DNA from: Vicia villosa | Taxonomy: Eukaryota > Streptophyta > Magnoliopsida > Fabales > Fabaceae | Direction: 5' to 3' | Assembly: GCF_029867415.1 (NCBI RefSeq) | Contig: NC_081180.1 | Coordinates: 231,491,625 to 231,555,624 of the forward strand | DNA length: 64,000 bases | In this document: positions 34,500-46,825 of the stretch, in pieces | Position numbering within the stretch: position 1 is the first letter of the stretch | Layout: every line of letters starts with the position of its first letter | The notes under the pieces: model-generated | Seen by the model: the letters and a program-made list of their open reading frames with translations, nothing else | Told to the model about the DNA's origin: nothing | Database searches by the model: none | Program-made: the position numbers and the translations under genes

Positions 34500-36780
34500 T
34501 GTGCATTATGGGGAGCAGCGTACTGTGTCAGGAAATCATTCTCGTTATTTGGTGTTTCCCAGACTTCTTCAGGAGCGACAGGGCTTGTGAATGTCATATT
34601 TTCTTCGAAATGATTGTCCCATCCAGTTGGTGTAACACCCCAATTTCTACCCGAAAAATATAATAAAATCAGAGTATAAATTTCAAACAATTTCATTTGA
34701 GGTATCACATATTCGTTATTTCAAAAACATTCTCGACTTACTTGCCTTCATATAGATACATAGCACGGGAATTTAAAATTAATCCTAAAAATTTACTTTA
34801 TCAAAATGATTATTTTTTCTCGCAGCTGAATTCACAAAACTTCACAATTTTCAATTTAATCATAACATCTTCGCAAAATAGCTTTAAGCTACAATTCAAC
34901 AATAAAGCATCACTAAAAATTCAGCAAGTAACAAATAATTTAAACACGCATTTATCCCCCCGAGTGCTACGTATCAGAGCGACCATCGACTCGACTCACA
35001 TCGTCTAAATCTTCCTCAAGGCTATCACCTGCACGTTACCAGTTTAAAGGTAACGGCAAAACAAATAAAAGGGGTTAGATATCAAAAAATATAAACAGGG
35101 TGATGGTAAACAGTATATATACGGTTTAAGTCATAATAATCATCACTTTGCGGTATAATCATTACCGTATAGTTTACTTCACTATTTAAATCAAAACAAC
35201 ACACGTCACCATATCTCACATAAATTCATATTCATATTTCACAATAATTCACATAAGTTCACACATCACAACACATAAACTCATAATCACACAAATGAAA
35301 TGCGACTCTAACAAATGCACATGCATGTGGTACCCAGGGCTTCAACCCCCATCGCCAATTGCCAATAAATAGAGGCATCAAAACAGGCATAAGCCTTCGT
35401 CGCTGTTTGTCAATCCAGGCCGTCGCTAAAACATGCAAATTATGAGACACTGATGAAATGCAACAAATCACAAACATCACAAAACAACGTCGCGAGGCAT
35501 ACGCCTATATCACAAATATTACCGATCATTAGGGTAACTCAACGTCACTTTATTTCCTGCATTTCGCAGTTATCGCCAAATCATAACATTGCATCGTCAC
35601 TGGCCATAGGCCTACAACTTAATATCACAACATCACAAATCAACACCATTAATCAATATTCCACACTCAATAACAGCATATATAATTTTCCAGCAAAATC
35701 ACAAAATAGCAAACACCGAGTAATACCAAACACGACAATAAAATTATAACCCAACCCCACATACGGTCCATCATATCCCCGTTTATAGAGCAAGAACCCC
35801 ACCCTTACCTTGGATTGGATATTACTCTATAATTCTACCGATAGAAGTCTTCTATCCTTAGCTTCTAACCCTTGCCTCTTTTAATCAGAATCAAAAGCTG
35901 AATTTTTTTCCAAATATACAGCTACAGTGAGATGATGATATCTCGCAACTCAGACCTTATTTTGAAGATCCCAACGGTCAAAAGTTAGATATAGGTGTTG
36001 CGAACCTACCCACAAAATTTGGCGACGATCCAACGGTTAACGAATGGGGGATCTATGATTTAGTGAGACTGCTACAAGAGAAACGGGAATGAGTTTCTCT
36101 CCTCTTTTCTCTCTTCTCTACAACTTCCCATGACCAATTTCCCAAGACTTTTTCTCTTCTAATTAACCTAATTCTTATCTTAACTTAATTTCATTAAACC
36201 TATTGGGCCTAACATTCACACTCCACCTTTTACTACCACCATCACTTAATTAAGTCCATATAACAAATCTAGTATTTCTTCAATACTATTTCTACAACTT
36301 AATCAATTAATTAATCGACTAATTAATCATAAAACCCATGTCAACAATTCTCAACACTCCACAAATTCAACAATTAAATTCGAAATAATTTGAAAGTATT
36401 TAATTAAATAATTAATTAAATATCGGGTGTTACAGTTGGGGTGATGTCTTCAATAGCGATCTGCGAGCTCAGGGGAGCAGAATACTTCACCATAAAGTCA
36501 TACTTACCACTTGGTTCTCCTAGTGTATCCCAGACTTCTTTTGGACTAGGTGGACTTTGGTATTGCTCAGTGATGGAACTTGTGAAACTTTTGCAATCTT
36601 CAAACTGATCACCCCATCCAGTTGGGACGATGTCTTCAATGGCAATAAAAGAACTCTGAGGTGCAGTGTATTTTACTAGAAAATCATACCTGCCGCTTGG
36701 TTCTCCCAAAGTATCCCAAACTTCCATGGAAACAGGTGGAACTTCATTTGGATATTGCTGAATAATATGGTTCAAAAACA
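34500..36780 (-). repeat. Three ~60-residue protein repeats downstream of the Ogre protease
   Basis: Copies centred near 36700, 36510 and, beyond the solo LTR, 34560 share E-V-W-D-T-L-G-E-P-S-G-x-Y-D-F, K-Y-x-A-P and I-A-I-E-D-I-x-P-T-G-W. The third is more diverged. The span given includes the solo LTR. Confidence 0.8.
34631..36434 (-). mobile_element. Solo LTR, 1804 bp, nested in the Ogre
   Basis: Ends TGTAACACCC and GGGTGTTACA with TSD GTTGG on both sides (34626-34630 and 36435-36439). There is no internal coding region. It contains CATGCATGTGGTACC (about 35322), the reverse complement of a segment of the solo LTR at 793-2710, so the two belong to related families in opposite orientation. 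It splits the Ogre gag-pro frame. Confidence 0.9.
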
Positions 36781-39700
36781 CTCCCTCGTCTTCAACAGCA
36801 TTCACTCCTTGGCTGATGAAATGTGACATTAATCCTCCAGAACGAGGACTTTGATCGCTCTTTTGAGTTCCATCAGCATAGCCCAGACCTAGCTTATCGA
36901 ACTTGTAAGGTACATCGAGGAGCTGTCCCCATACTGTGCAACCACCTTCTTCGATCACAGCTTTGGCATCTTTGAGAGAAGCCATAGTTGGAGTTACTTT
37001 TGTAGCAGGAGTAACGGAAATGTGTTTGGTAGTAGAGACATCTGGAGGGACCACCTCAAAAGATTGGCAGGGAGTTTCGATGAATTCTCCATCCATCTCA
37101 ACATACTTGGAGTTACTCAGGTGGCTAACCACATACTCTTCTTCGCCATAAACTGTGACGACCTTGCCTTTTACCGGATACTTTAACTTCTGATGTAGGG
37201 TAGAAGTTACAGCATTTGCCCCATGTATCCAAGGGCGTCCTAGTAAACAGGAATATGCTGGGTGAATTTCCATTACGTAAAAGGTAGAATCAAAGATCTG
37301 AGAGCCCACTCTGATTGGGAGCTTCACTTTTCCGTACACTGTTCTTGTTGACCCGTCGAAGGCTCTTATCACAACATCGCTTGGTTGTAACACAACCCCT
37401 TCGAAGTCAAGTTTTTCCAGTACTGCTTTTGGTAACACGTTCAAAGAGGAACCGTTATCTACCAGCACATGAGACAGAGTGGTGCCGTTACATTCAATAG
37501 AGATGTGCAGGGCTTTATTGTGATTTTTCCCAGCAGGGGTTAAATCAGCATCAGAGAAACCGAGACCGTTATTGACTGGTAGATTGGCAACACAATTTTC
37601 AAATTGATCGACTGAAATCTCCTGTGGTACATGTGCAGCTTTCAGGAACTTCATCAGGGCCTTGGCATGAGCTTCTGAATATTTCAGCAGAGACAGCATT
37701 GAAATCTTTGAACCAGTGTGCCCCAGTTGTTCGACAATATTGTAATCACTTTTGCAGATGATTTTCAATATTTCTTCCATTTCTTGCTTCGACGGATCTT
37801 CAACAGTGACTTCCACCGGTACGTGAACTGGTTCAACTAGTGGCTCTTTGCCTCGAGCGTTGATATCTTGATTAGGAACTGGGACCTGGACTGGATTAGT
37901 AGCAACATTTGGAGAAATTTCTGGTGAAAAGATCCTTCCGCTTCTCGTAATCTTACTAGTACCCACAATATTATCAACAGTTGGAGTAGTAAAATTCATG
38001 GCCTCTTCAGTCAAGGTATCTTGCTTAACTCCATGGACATAAACATTAGTTTCATAACTCCACGGGACAGCTTTGTCTGAGGAGTATGGAAATGGAGTCG
38101 GACTGGTAATGATTACCGATGCCACTTTGGGTGCAGCAGAAATTTTGAAAGGAGTTTTGGTAGGGATTTTCAACGGTATGTTAGAAACCACTGAGACGTC
38201 CTCTATTCTCATCCCATTTGAAAAGACTTCGCATAAAACGTCCATTGAAGGGAGCCTTTCAAACATAATGATACGGCGATCCATCCACTTTTGAATTCCT
38301 ATTTTCATATTCTCACAACCACTGGGTAGGTGTGCACAATAAAAGCAATCAGGGTCACAACCTGGAAAGAAACCAGCTCGGATTATCTTTCTTTTGACTT
38401 CAAGGAGCGGAGTTGACAATTCTATCACATCATAGATGTAAACAGTGTCTATGATAGCATTAACGGTCTTGTCGTGCTTCGGCATAGGTGCAGTGATGAC
38501 ATTTGGAGTCTCTGGAGGATCGAACTCAATTTCCCCAGCATCTATCATGTCTTGTATTTTATTTTTCAGGGCCCAACAGTGATCTGCGTCATGTCCTGAA
38601 CAGTTGGAATGGTATGCACATGTTGCATCGGGGCGATAACTCGGAGAGGAAGTGTTGACATTCTTTGGAGGATCTTTCAATGTGATCAAATCTGCTTTTA
38701 ACAAGTGCTGCAACGCTTGAGAGATTGGCATATTGATTCTGGTGAAATTTCTTCTTGGTGCATCTGGTCGACGTGTATACTTCGGCGGTTGATCTTTTTG
38801 AGGTGCAGATGCGGAGATCAGAACTGCCCCTACAGACTGGTGATGCTCACTTTTGCGACCTTTCTGACTCTGCATTGTATTGACTTCATTTCTCCCACTG
38901 ATGGGCCTCTTTGTATTACCAGAGGAGGAGCCTATTTGAATTTTTCCACTTTGAATACCGCTTTCGACACGCTCTCCAGTTAATATCAGGTCAGTGAAAC
39001 CTGATGATGAGCTTCCCAGCAAGTGACTGTAGAAAGGGCCCGTTAAAGTGCCCATGAACATGTCGACCAGCTCGCGATCAGATAAGGGTGGTTGAACCCT
39101 TCCAGCCAGATCTCTCCACTTTTGTGCATACCCTTTGAAACTTTCTTTTGGTGCCATAGACATGCCCCGTAGTTGAGTACGGGTTGGTGCAAGGTCAGCG
39201 TTGTATTGATACTGTTTGTAGAAAGCAGCAGCCAGATCTTCCTAAGTGTGAACTTTTGTACTTTCCAGTTGGTAGTACCACTCGAGTTGTGTACCCGACA
39301 GACTTTCCTGGAAGAAATGAATCCACAATTTGTTATCTGCTGTATGAGGTAGTATCTTCCTTACATAGGACCTCAGATGTAGTTTTGGGCAAGAAACTCC
39401 ATCATACTTTGCAAAGACAGGAACTTTGAACTTTGGAGGAATAACAATATCTGAGACGAGTCCAAGATCTTTGAAGTCTAAACCAGGTATTTTTTATATC
39501 TCCATAGCTTTCATGCGTTCTTCCAACTGCTGGTATTTGTCATCACCCTGTTCGTCTTCGGAATGATAATCTTCTTCGTTAGAAGAAAAAGAGGGTTTGG
39601 CAGAACCCTGGTTGCTGTGATTGTCTTCTCGATCACCTTCACCGACTATTTCAGGGATCGGTGCCTTTTTGGACCTTTTGACTGGGATTTTGACCTTTCT

Positions 39701-39856
39701 TGCCAGGTGACTTAAACCTACAGATCCTTTCGGCTTCTTTTTCTTCTTGATTATCAGGGCTTTCAGTTCCTGTTGCCCCTTTGCTAGCTCCAGAATTGCT
39801 ACCTGAACTTGGGCGTTCTGTGCTTCGAGATTCTTGACACTTGTTTCAGAATCCAT

Positions 39857-40114
39857 CTCTTCTAACTGAAATAAACAGCGAGGAGATGAGAAACCCATCA
39901 TGTGAACCTGTTATGCAATGTTTATGAATGAAATGCATATGCAATGTTTTCAAGGATCTTAGAATTTAGATTTGTTTAAAACAAAAGAGAAACAAACATT
40001 TATTAGTCAATCAATCAATTTATTTCTTTTTCTTTTTTCTCTTTTTTTTTTCTCTTTTTTTTTTATTTGCCTCCTTCGGGCTTACAAGATAAAATAAAGA
40101 AAATAAAGGATTCC
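39857..40114 (-). other. Spacer between Ogre ORF1 and gag
   Basis: About 260 bp with a long polypyrimidine tract on the plus strand (40021-40065). Ogre ORF1 and gag are separate frames. Confidence 0.5.
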
Positions 40115-41458
40115 TCAAGCCTCCCATGGACGCTTTCTCTTTGTACCCAGGAATGTGTTGATCTGCTGTTCTTCCTGGAGTTGTCTGGTGAGCTCCAACA
40201 CTTTCCTCTCATAGTTTTGACAGTGTGCTTTGAAGGTGTCTCTTTCTTCTCTTAGTTGAACCCAAGATTTCTGCAGCTCTTCCAGGTCAGTCGGCATGTC
40301 CGGATGTAGAACAACTCGAGGTTTGTCCCCTTCGGCTTCTGGCTCAATAGTCACAGGTAGAATAGCGGGATATGGCATGATGAGCTTCTGAGCACGAGCA
40401 CGCACCCATTTGAGGTAAGGCTCCATGGGAATAGAGTTCCATTGTCCTAAAGTATTGCTTTCTATTTTGTAGACACTTCCCCAAGCATGTATAAACCTTC
40501 GTCGATATCTTTGGGGATCATCTTCGTAGTCGAACACAATGCCACGGATAATCATGTCATGAGGACTGTTTCTTCGTGCATATCCAAATTGGCACAAAGC
40601 TAAAGAGGGGTTGTAAGTGATGCCTCCCTTGATGCCAAGGAGTGGCACATTAGGGTACTCTCCACAATGGTCAATGACAGTGATGTCTCTTTGAAAGAAG
40701 TTGTTCCACCGGATATCTGAATGAGACAAAGACATAATCCTGCGAGACCATTGCATTTTTTGTTCATTTCTCAACACTGATCGGGGAAGGTGTAATGTAA
40801 ACCATCTAGCCAGTAGTGGTACACAGCACATAAGAGTTCCTCGTTTCTTCATGGTACGAGTGTGTAAAGAATGTAGTATGTCTCCCAGCAAGGTAGGTAC
40901 CGGGTTGCGGGTTAGGAAAATGTTGATAATGTGCACACTTATGAACTGGTCGGGAATAGGGAATAAAACCAACCCATAGATCAAAAGAGCCACAACTTCC
41001 TCAAAATCTAGGTAACTTCTGTTTTTTAGTAGTAATCGAGCCTTTTCCATTAAGAACTTAGCAAGCAAACCCTGGACTCCACTCTTTGTTTCCCAATTGG
41101 ACTCGATTTCTGACTTTCACAAATGTAAGGCAGCAGCAATGATGTCAGGTTTTGGAATCTTATCTAAACCAGTGAAAGGTAATTGATCTCGAACAGGTAA
41201 CCCAATCAGTTCAGAGAACTCTTCCAAAGTGGGTACTAACTGGTAATCAGGGAATGTAAAACAATGATGTTCGGGATCAAAGAACTGGAATAGGACCCGT
41301 ATCATGTCTTCTTCAAATTTTGAGGTAACCAAATGGAGTAGGTGACCGTGCTTTTCAGTGAATTGAGCATTTCTGGGAAATTCTGATATTAAGTCCTTAA
41401 GTTCAGATGGTACTGTTGGAATGTTGATCCAGACATAATCTCTGGTAGCGGGAGCCAT
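40115..41458 (-). pseudogene. Ogre ORF1 (DUF7745/PMD-like protein)
   Basis: Start at M-A-P-A-T-R-D-Y (41458). One in-frame TGA at 41117-41119 separates 113 N-terminal codons from the remaining ~330; otherwise the frame is continuous to 40115. Motifs: Q-F-F-D-P-E-H-H-C-F-T-F-P-D-Y, then P-T-L-E-E-F-S-E-L-I-G-L-P, then L-L-I-Y-G-L-V-L-F-P and N-P-V-P-T-L-L-G-D. The C-terminus is a coiled coil (E-E-R-D-T-F-K-A-H, L-T-R-Q-L-Q-E-E-Q-Q) with a basic K-R-K-R-P-W end. ORF1 upstream of gag is characteristic of Ogre; its role is unknown. The P-T-L-x-x-h-x-x-h-h-G-L pattern recalls the start of the plant mobile domain. Confidence 0.8.
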
Positions 41459-42129
41459 TACCTGCAACAACAGAACAAAGGTAAACTCTTCGATCCTTGA
41501 AATGATTAGTGAGAAAATGATATGTTTATGGTGCTTATGATGTCATGATGTCAAACATGTGGCACACATAAACAAATCAAACAATAGCCTTAGGTTTAAA
41601 GGCTTGCATGAGGTTGATAGGTGATACCCTCCCCACTGAAGTTGAGTTGGTTAAAACCTGCCCTAGAATAGTATTCGGGTTCTATGATCCTTGGAGACAA
41701 CATCTCAATATGGCGCTCGGACGGCCGATCAAAATATTCCTCGAGGATAACTAACTTCGATCAATTTCAAAGCCAGTCACTTAATAGGCCACAAGTCAAG
41801 TTCAACTAAAGGTTCTAAGACAAATTAGTGTTTAATGACATTTCGGAAGCCTAACATACTCCTTGATCGTTTTCAAGGGATATCAGTATAAACCAAAGTG
41901 TCGCACTAACGGTGACCACCAGATTAACCGTATCGGTACATGCCGTACAGTTTCCTTGGTCTATTGTCACATACTTAAGGTATCTCGAGATTCGGGTAAG
42001 AATCTTTCACACAAGTAAATACCCAAACAAACCTTTGAAAAAATAGAACAATCAAGAAAAGCAATTGAAAACATCGAAGTGATCTACACTCTAAGGTAAC
42101 CCCTTTTGAAAACATTTTGTTTTTGGAAA
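41459..42129 (-). other. Ogre 5' leader
   Basis: About 670 bp between the primer-binding site and ORF1, without a credible ORF. Ogre leaders of this kind carry packaging signals, which cannot be identified here by eye. Confidence 0.5.
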
Positions 42130-42147
42130 TCCCCAGCAGAGTCGCCA
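42130..42147 (-). other. Ogre primer-binding site, tRNA-Arg type
   Basis: The minus strand reads TGGCGACTCTGCTGGGGA four bases after the LTR end. This is the sequence typical of Ogre elements, complementary to a tRNA-Arg 3' end. Confidence 0.85.
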
Positions 42148-42151
42148 GTTC

Positions 42152-45100
42152 TGTAAGCCCTCGGTTTTTTATATCTCTCGTGAGATATACGAACTGACTC
42201 TTCTTTTGCTTTTGAGTTTTGAAAATCAGAGAGTCGCCACCGACTTTTATTTTATCCAATTAAGGAAAGGTTTATAAAAGAAACAGAAAAAGACCTTTAA
42301 GAGATTTTGGGTTCGGGGGTTGGTTATACAAAGGGAAGGTATTAGTACCCCTTTGTATCCATGGTTATCCATGGGCTCTTAATTGCTTAGCTCACTTGTT
42401 TGAATCATTTGTCTTGCCTTGAAATGCTTGTATGTGGTTTTAAAATTCATTTTGTAAATTGACTTTGTAATGATCCTTGTGCGGATGTATACAAGATGTT
42501 TTAAAAAAGAGCTTTAACTTCGTAATGATCCTTGTTTGGATATATACCAAATGTTGTCTTTTTTTGAAAGTTTTATTTAGAAAAACAATGATATACGAGA
42601 CATTTTGTTGTTTTGATTTGAGCAAGCAATTAGGAGATCTACCCTAAGTATATAAGGTCCTTTCCTATTTCTTTTAGAAAATTCTCTTTTAACCGGATGT
42701 AAACAAAAGTTTGAATTTGTATTTGAAACAGTAGAATTTGATTTTGAAAAGAGTAACAGAGGGGTTACCCTAAGAGGTGCAAGTGTGATTGTGTTCTGAT
42801 TCAGATATTTTTATCTTTGAAGTTAGTGACCTAACGCTTCAGTTATTATCTTTGACATACACGCAGTTTTATATGTACAGAATTTAAAGTGCGGGGATGT
42901 AAAATGCGGAAAATAAATCTACGCTATTACATCGATTGTGCGGGAAATGTAAACTACGCTATTTACATAATTTTGACAACCTATACACTTTATCTAGGAA
43001 TTTAAATTGCAATAAGATAAAAGAAATATTTTTGGATTTTTTGTATGGTTAATTTTAATTGGAATTAATGCATAATTAATTTAATTAAGATGAGAAAAAG
43101 GTAGAAATAAAATTTAAACCTAAAAATTAAGTCTAAAATACGTTCATATTGCTTATTAATTAATTTTAAAATAAAACTATTTTTTTTGGATTTTTTAAAG
43201 ATGTTTTTGAAATTATTAAGTTAATTAACATATAATTATGCAAATAATTATACAAATAATTAAAACTTAAAGAGAAAAACATTCTAAATATGTACAAAAT
43301 TAGTCTATAATATATAAACCTAATTTAATAAAAAGAACAAATTTTTTCTGATTTTTAGATTGGTTGAAATAATTAGAAAGCAAATATATAAATATATACT
43401 AATTAATTAAACAAAATATTTCAATTATTAAGAAAAAATAAAATATTTTTGTGTCAAAAATTAATAGATTATTTTATAAACCTAAAAATATTTTTATTAT
43501 ATTTTTTTGATTTTTAAAACTATTTTAAATTAATTTTGCAAAGAAAACAAAATAAAATAAAAAATATAATAATATGATCATGTGTGGTGGATGGTAGAGT
43601 CTATGGTATGGACTGGCAGGTCATAAGCGTTAGATGATGGAATTAATGAGATCAGATGGCCTGGAAGCGAAGGTGCATGGCACGTGTATCACCTGCAAAG
43701 CACTGAATCACAAATCAATTTAAAAAACACGCACGCGTTCTGGCCAATAGGGAGAGGCCACGTCTTCGTCTTCAACCTCTCGCCACCACTTTTAACAGCG
43801 TTTTCTTAAAGAAAGCGCTGTAATAAGTGAGTCTCAAACCTGCAAAATAGCGAATAGGGGTAAACTCATGCAAAAAAATTTCGCGACCTATGTAATCAAC
43901 TAGCCTTGATCCACTGAGTTCAGATATGCCATTAGTTTTGTCTAATTTTGCCTCTAGCGAAAAATCCCAAATTTTAGCTTAAGAACCCTAAAATGGTATA
44001 TTCTACAAACGGCCATTAAAACTCAATTAGAGCTCCAGAAACGACCAGAGCACCAATCTAAACACAAATATATGTCTACATCTTGTTAAACATGCATGAA
44101 TGATCAGATACGAGTTGATTTTTGTTTGAACAAACCGTGGCTTGTGTAGCTCGATTTGTGAGGTTTTGATGCTTAGAATTTGTTTGGATAGGTTCAATGA
44201 AGTTCAGAGATGATGTTTGAATACTTGGTTTGGATTGAAACTAGCTGAAATTTAAAATTCGAATTCTAAATTTTCTTCAAAATTACAAGTTGTTACAAGA
44301 GTGGTATATGCATAGTATTGGTTCTGAACTTGTGTGTCTATGTTACTGAAGTATCCTACTTCATTTATAAGCAATGAAGTGCTTCAAAACTAAGCTAAGA
44401 AGCATTGATGATCTTTGTTGAACTTTTGAATTCTTTAATATAAAAAGTTTGAATTCTTGACCATGGCTTGATTTTTCTTCAACCTCTTGCCCTAGGCCTG
44501 CTTTGTACCTCTCTTGCTGCAGAGTTGACTCATTCTTGGTGGCCTTAGCTTAAGAATCAAGCATTTCACCATTATCCTTCACCATTTCTTTTTCAATTTA
44601 ACTTTAAATGTAATAAAATTAAACCAAAAAAGAAATAAAAATGCTATGGGCCTTAGGTTGGTCGTGGGAGGCCCTTAACATTGTTAGAAGCATATTTGGA
44701 TCATGAAAACTTGGCCCCTTTTGGAAAAAAAACACTTTTGATCAATGTTGGTTTCATGCATTTTCCCAAAATATAGCCAACTTTAACAAGGCATAAATCC
44801 CTCAATTTTTATCATATGAAGGAGTTCTTGTACTTTTTAGAAACCTCAAGATGTCCTCTACAAGATACTTTGGAAACTTATTTTAATTTGGAGAAGTTAT
44901 CTTGATGTTATGGCCTTTGACAAAAAACCACTTTTTGTTGACTTTGAAAATGACCTGTAATGTCTGAGCTCATATTTTTCAAATGGTGAATCCAATGACC
45001 ATGGGATCAATTGCATTTGAAAGATAATTGAATTTACTTCAAAACAAGCTTTGGTTGGAATTTTTTGAATGAATCAGGAGAGAGCTATGGTCAGTCAAAG

Positions 45101-46820
45101 TTCAGTTGACTTTTTAGGAGAAAACCCTAATTTTGAAACTTAGGGTTTTGTTGATTTTTTATCTTTCCTTGATGAATTATGATCAACCAATGATCAAATG
45201 ATGAATCTTTTGACAAAATATGGATGTTGACAAAAAATTTCATTTTTGACTGTCTGTTGACTTTTTTGGTCAAACTGGTCGTCTGTTGACTGTTTGAGCT
45301 GCTGACTGTGCGTCTGAGCAAATTGAAGTTTGAAAATTTGTATGGTGGTACTTTGAGATATATGGAGGTCCATGAAATCCATTTGAGGTCTCAAAAAACT
45401 TGTTCTCCTAAAAAAAACAAAAAACCCTAGTTAGGGACTGTTTGTGTAGGAGACAGTTAAGCGTACCTGATTTTTGTGCAGTGCTGAGTCTCTGTTGATC
45501 ATGTGATGTTCAGAAGACTTCTAGAAAAAAAATCTTGGAATTTTGAAATGCAAAAAGATTGATTTGATTGATGGTACAAAACACGGAGAATTGCACTGTC
45601 AGCGGGTTTGACTGTCAACTGGTTGTTCGGGCATTAACGTAACAGTTAAAGTGAAAATTCAACAGTTAAAGTTAATTTTTTCTTTTTCTTTTTTGTTGTG
45701 TTAATGGTGAAAATTTATTTACATGAGTTGTTAGAAAAACACAGACATAATAAATAAATAAAATATACTGTATGCGAACGAAATTACCGATAATAACCTT
45801 GAAAAATATTTAAGGCACAGAAAAATAAATATTTAACTGGCAGAAAACACACAAAATATTATCTGGATAATTAAACTACAGTAGGACAATTAGTACGACA
45901 TTTAATACTGACAGTACAAATATTACATAATATAATGAACAGTACGACAAATAAACGGTACATTATTTGAGAACAAAAGATACGACAAACTTTAAAAATG
46001 ACGATTAAAAACCCATGCTATGAATAATAACATATAGATGATTGGGAGCGTAAACAACCCAGGTCCACATTTTTCAGGACTATGCAGACAGAAAAAGGAC
46101 ATGATCACCACCAAGACAGTGATGACCATAAGAAAACACGTATCCATCCACTTTGCCATTTTGCCGGGGAAGAAGAGAAAATAAATATGAGGTAGAAATT
46201 TGAGAGATGAGTTGAAATTTGATGTGAGTATTTATGGAAAAAATGAGAGGTATTTATAGAGTGAAAAGAAGGATAGAGACGTTGGGGAATGAAGTGATTC
46301 CGTACAAAAAAGGAAAATTTGAGTGGTAGTAGGATTTGAAAGAAAGTGTATGGTAGGGTTTGAAAAAGGGAGATGTGTAGAATAAAGTTAGGATTTGATT
46401 TTGAAAGAAAGAGATTTGAAAAGAAAGGAAAAGATTTTGAAAATAATAGAATATAGTACAAAAATTAGTGAGAAACAAAAAACTAATAATAATTTACTTG
46501 TTACCAGTACAGTCTGAATTCCCGGACTCTGCGCCTGCAAAATTTAATTCTGTACCAATTGCGTCAGTACTATTTATCTGCAAATAAATCTCAAATAAAC
46601 AGCGTGTGTAAAGTGATAAACAGTAATTGGCGTTTGTGTAAGAATAAATTCAACAGCGAACCAAAATACCGTATAAGAAAAATTCTAAAAACCGAGTATT
46701 CATAAAATCAGGATATTTATGAAATAAAATCCAAGATTATATGAAACTCTCAATTTTTAGACAGAAGTCTGTTGCCTTCTTTTTTTTGAAAAAGATGCGG
46801 GCAAATTTTGGGGTATAACA
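42152..46820 (-). repeat. Ogre LTR (element 5' LTR), 4669 bp
   Basis: Second copy of 24725-29397; see there for the comparison. The adjacent primer-binding site identifies it as the 5' LTR of a minus-strand element. Confidence 0.93.
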
Positions 46821-46825
46821 GTATG

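Larger units (their letters stand above)
34229..39856 (-). pseudogene. Ogre gag-protease frame, split by a solo LTR
   Basis: Begins at M-D-S-E-T-S-V-K (39856) and stays in one frame apart from stops at 39494-39496 and near 39244. The capsid-like part includes F-I/K-V-P-V-F, W-I-H-F-F-Q-E-S-L and Y-A-Q-K-W-R-D-L-A. A zinc-knuckle-like C-A-Y-H-S-N-C-S-G-H-D-A-D-H-C-W lies near 38610. The protease has L-V-D-N-G-S-S-L-N-V-L-P near 37470 and L-L-G-R-P-W-I-H-G near 37220. Then come three ~60-residue repeats around E-V-W-(D/E)-T...Y-(D/N)-F...I-x-P-x-G-W-x-D. The solo LTR 34631-36434 sits in the third repeat; the frame resumes on the other side and ends at 34229. Confidence 0.88.
24725..46820 (-). 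mobile_element. Ogre-like Ty3/gypsy element, 22.1 kb, nested in the Tat element
   Basis: Direct LTRs 24725-29397 (4673 bp) and 42152-46820 (4669 bp) are flanked by TSD GTATG (24720-24724 and 46821-46825). Reading on the minus strand: 5' LTR, tRNA-Arg-type primer-binding site, ORF1, gag-pro, a probable intron, RT, RNase H remnant, integrase, a 3' UTR with tandem repeats, polypurine tract, 3' LTR. ORF1 upstream of gag, very long LTRs, this primer-binding site and a pro/RT intron are defining Ogre traits. A solo LTR (34631-36434) interrupts it. Stops plus a large pol deletion make it non-autonomous. Confidence 0.93.
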
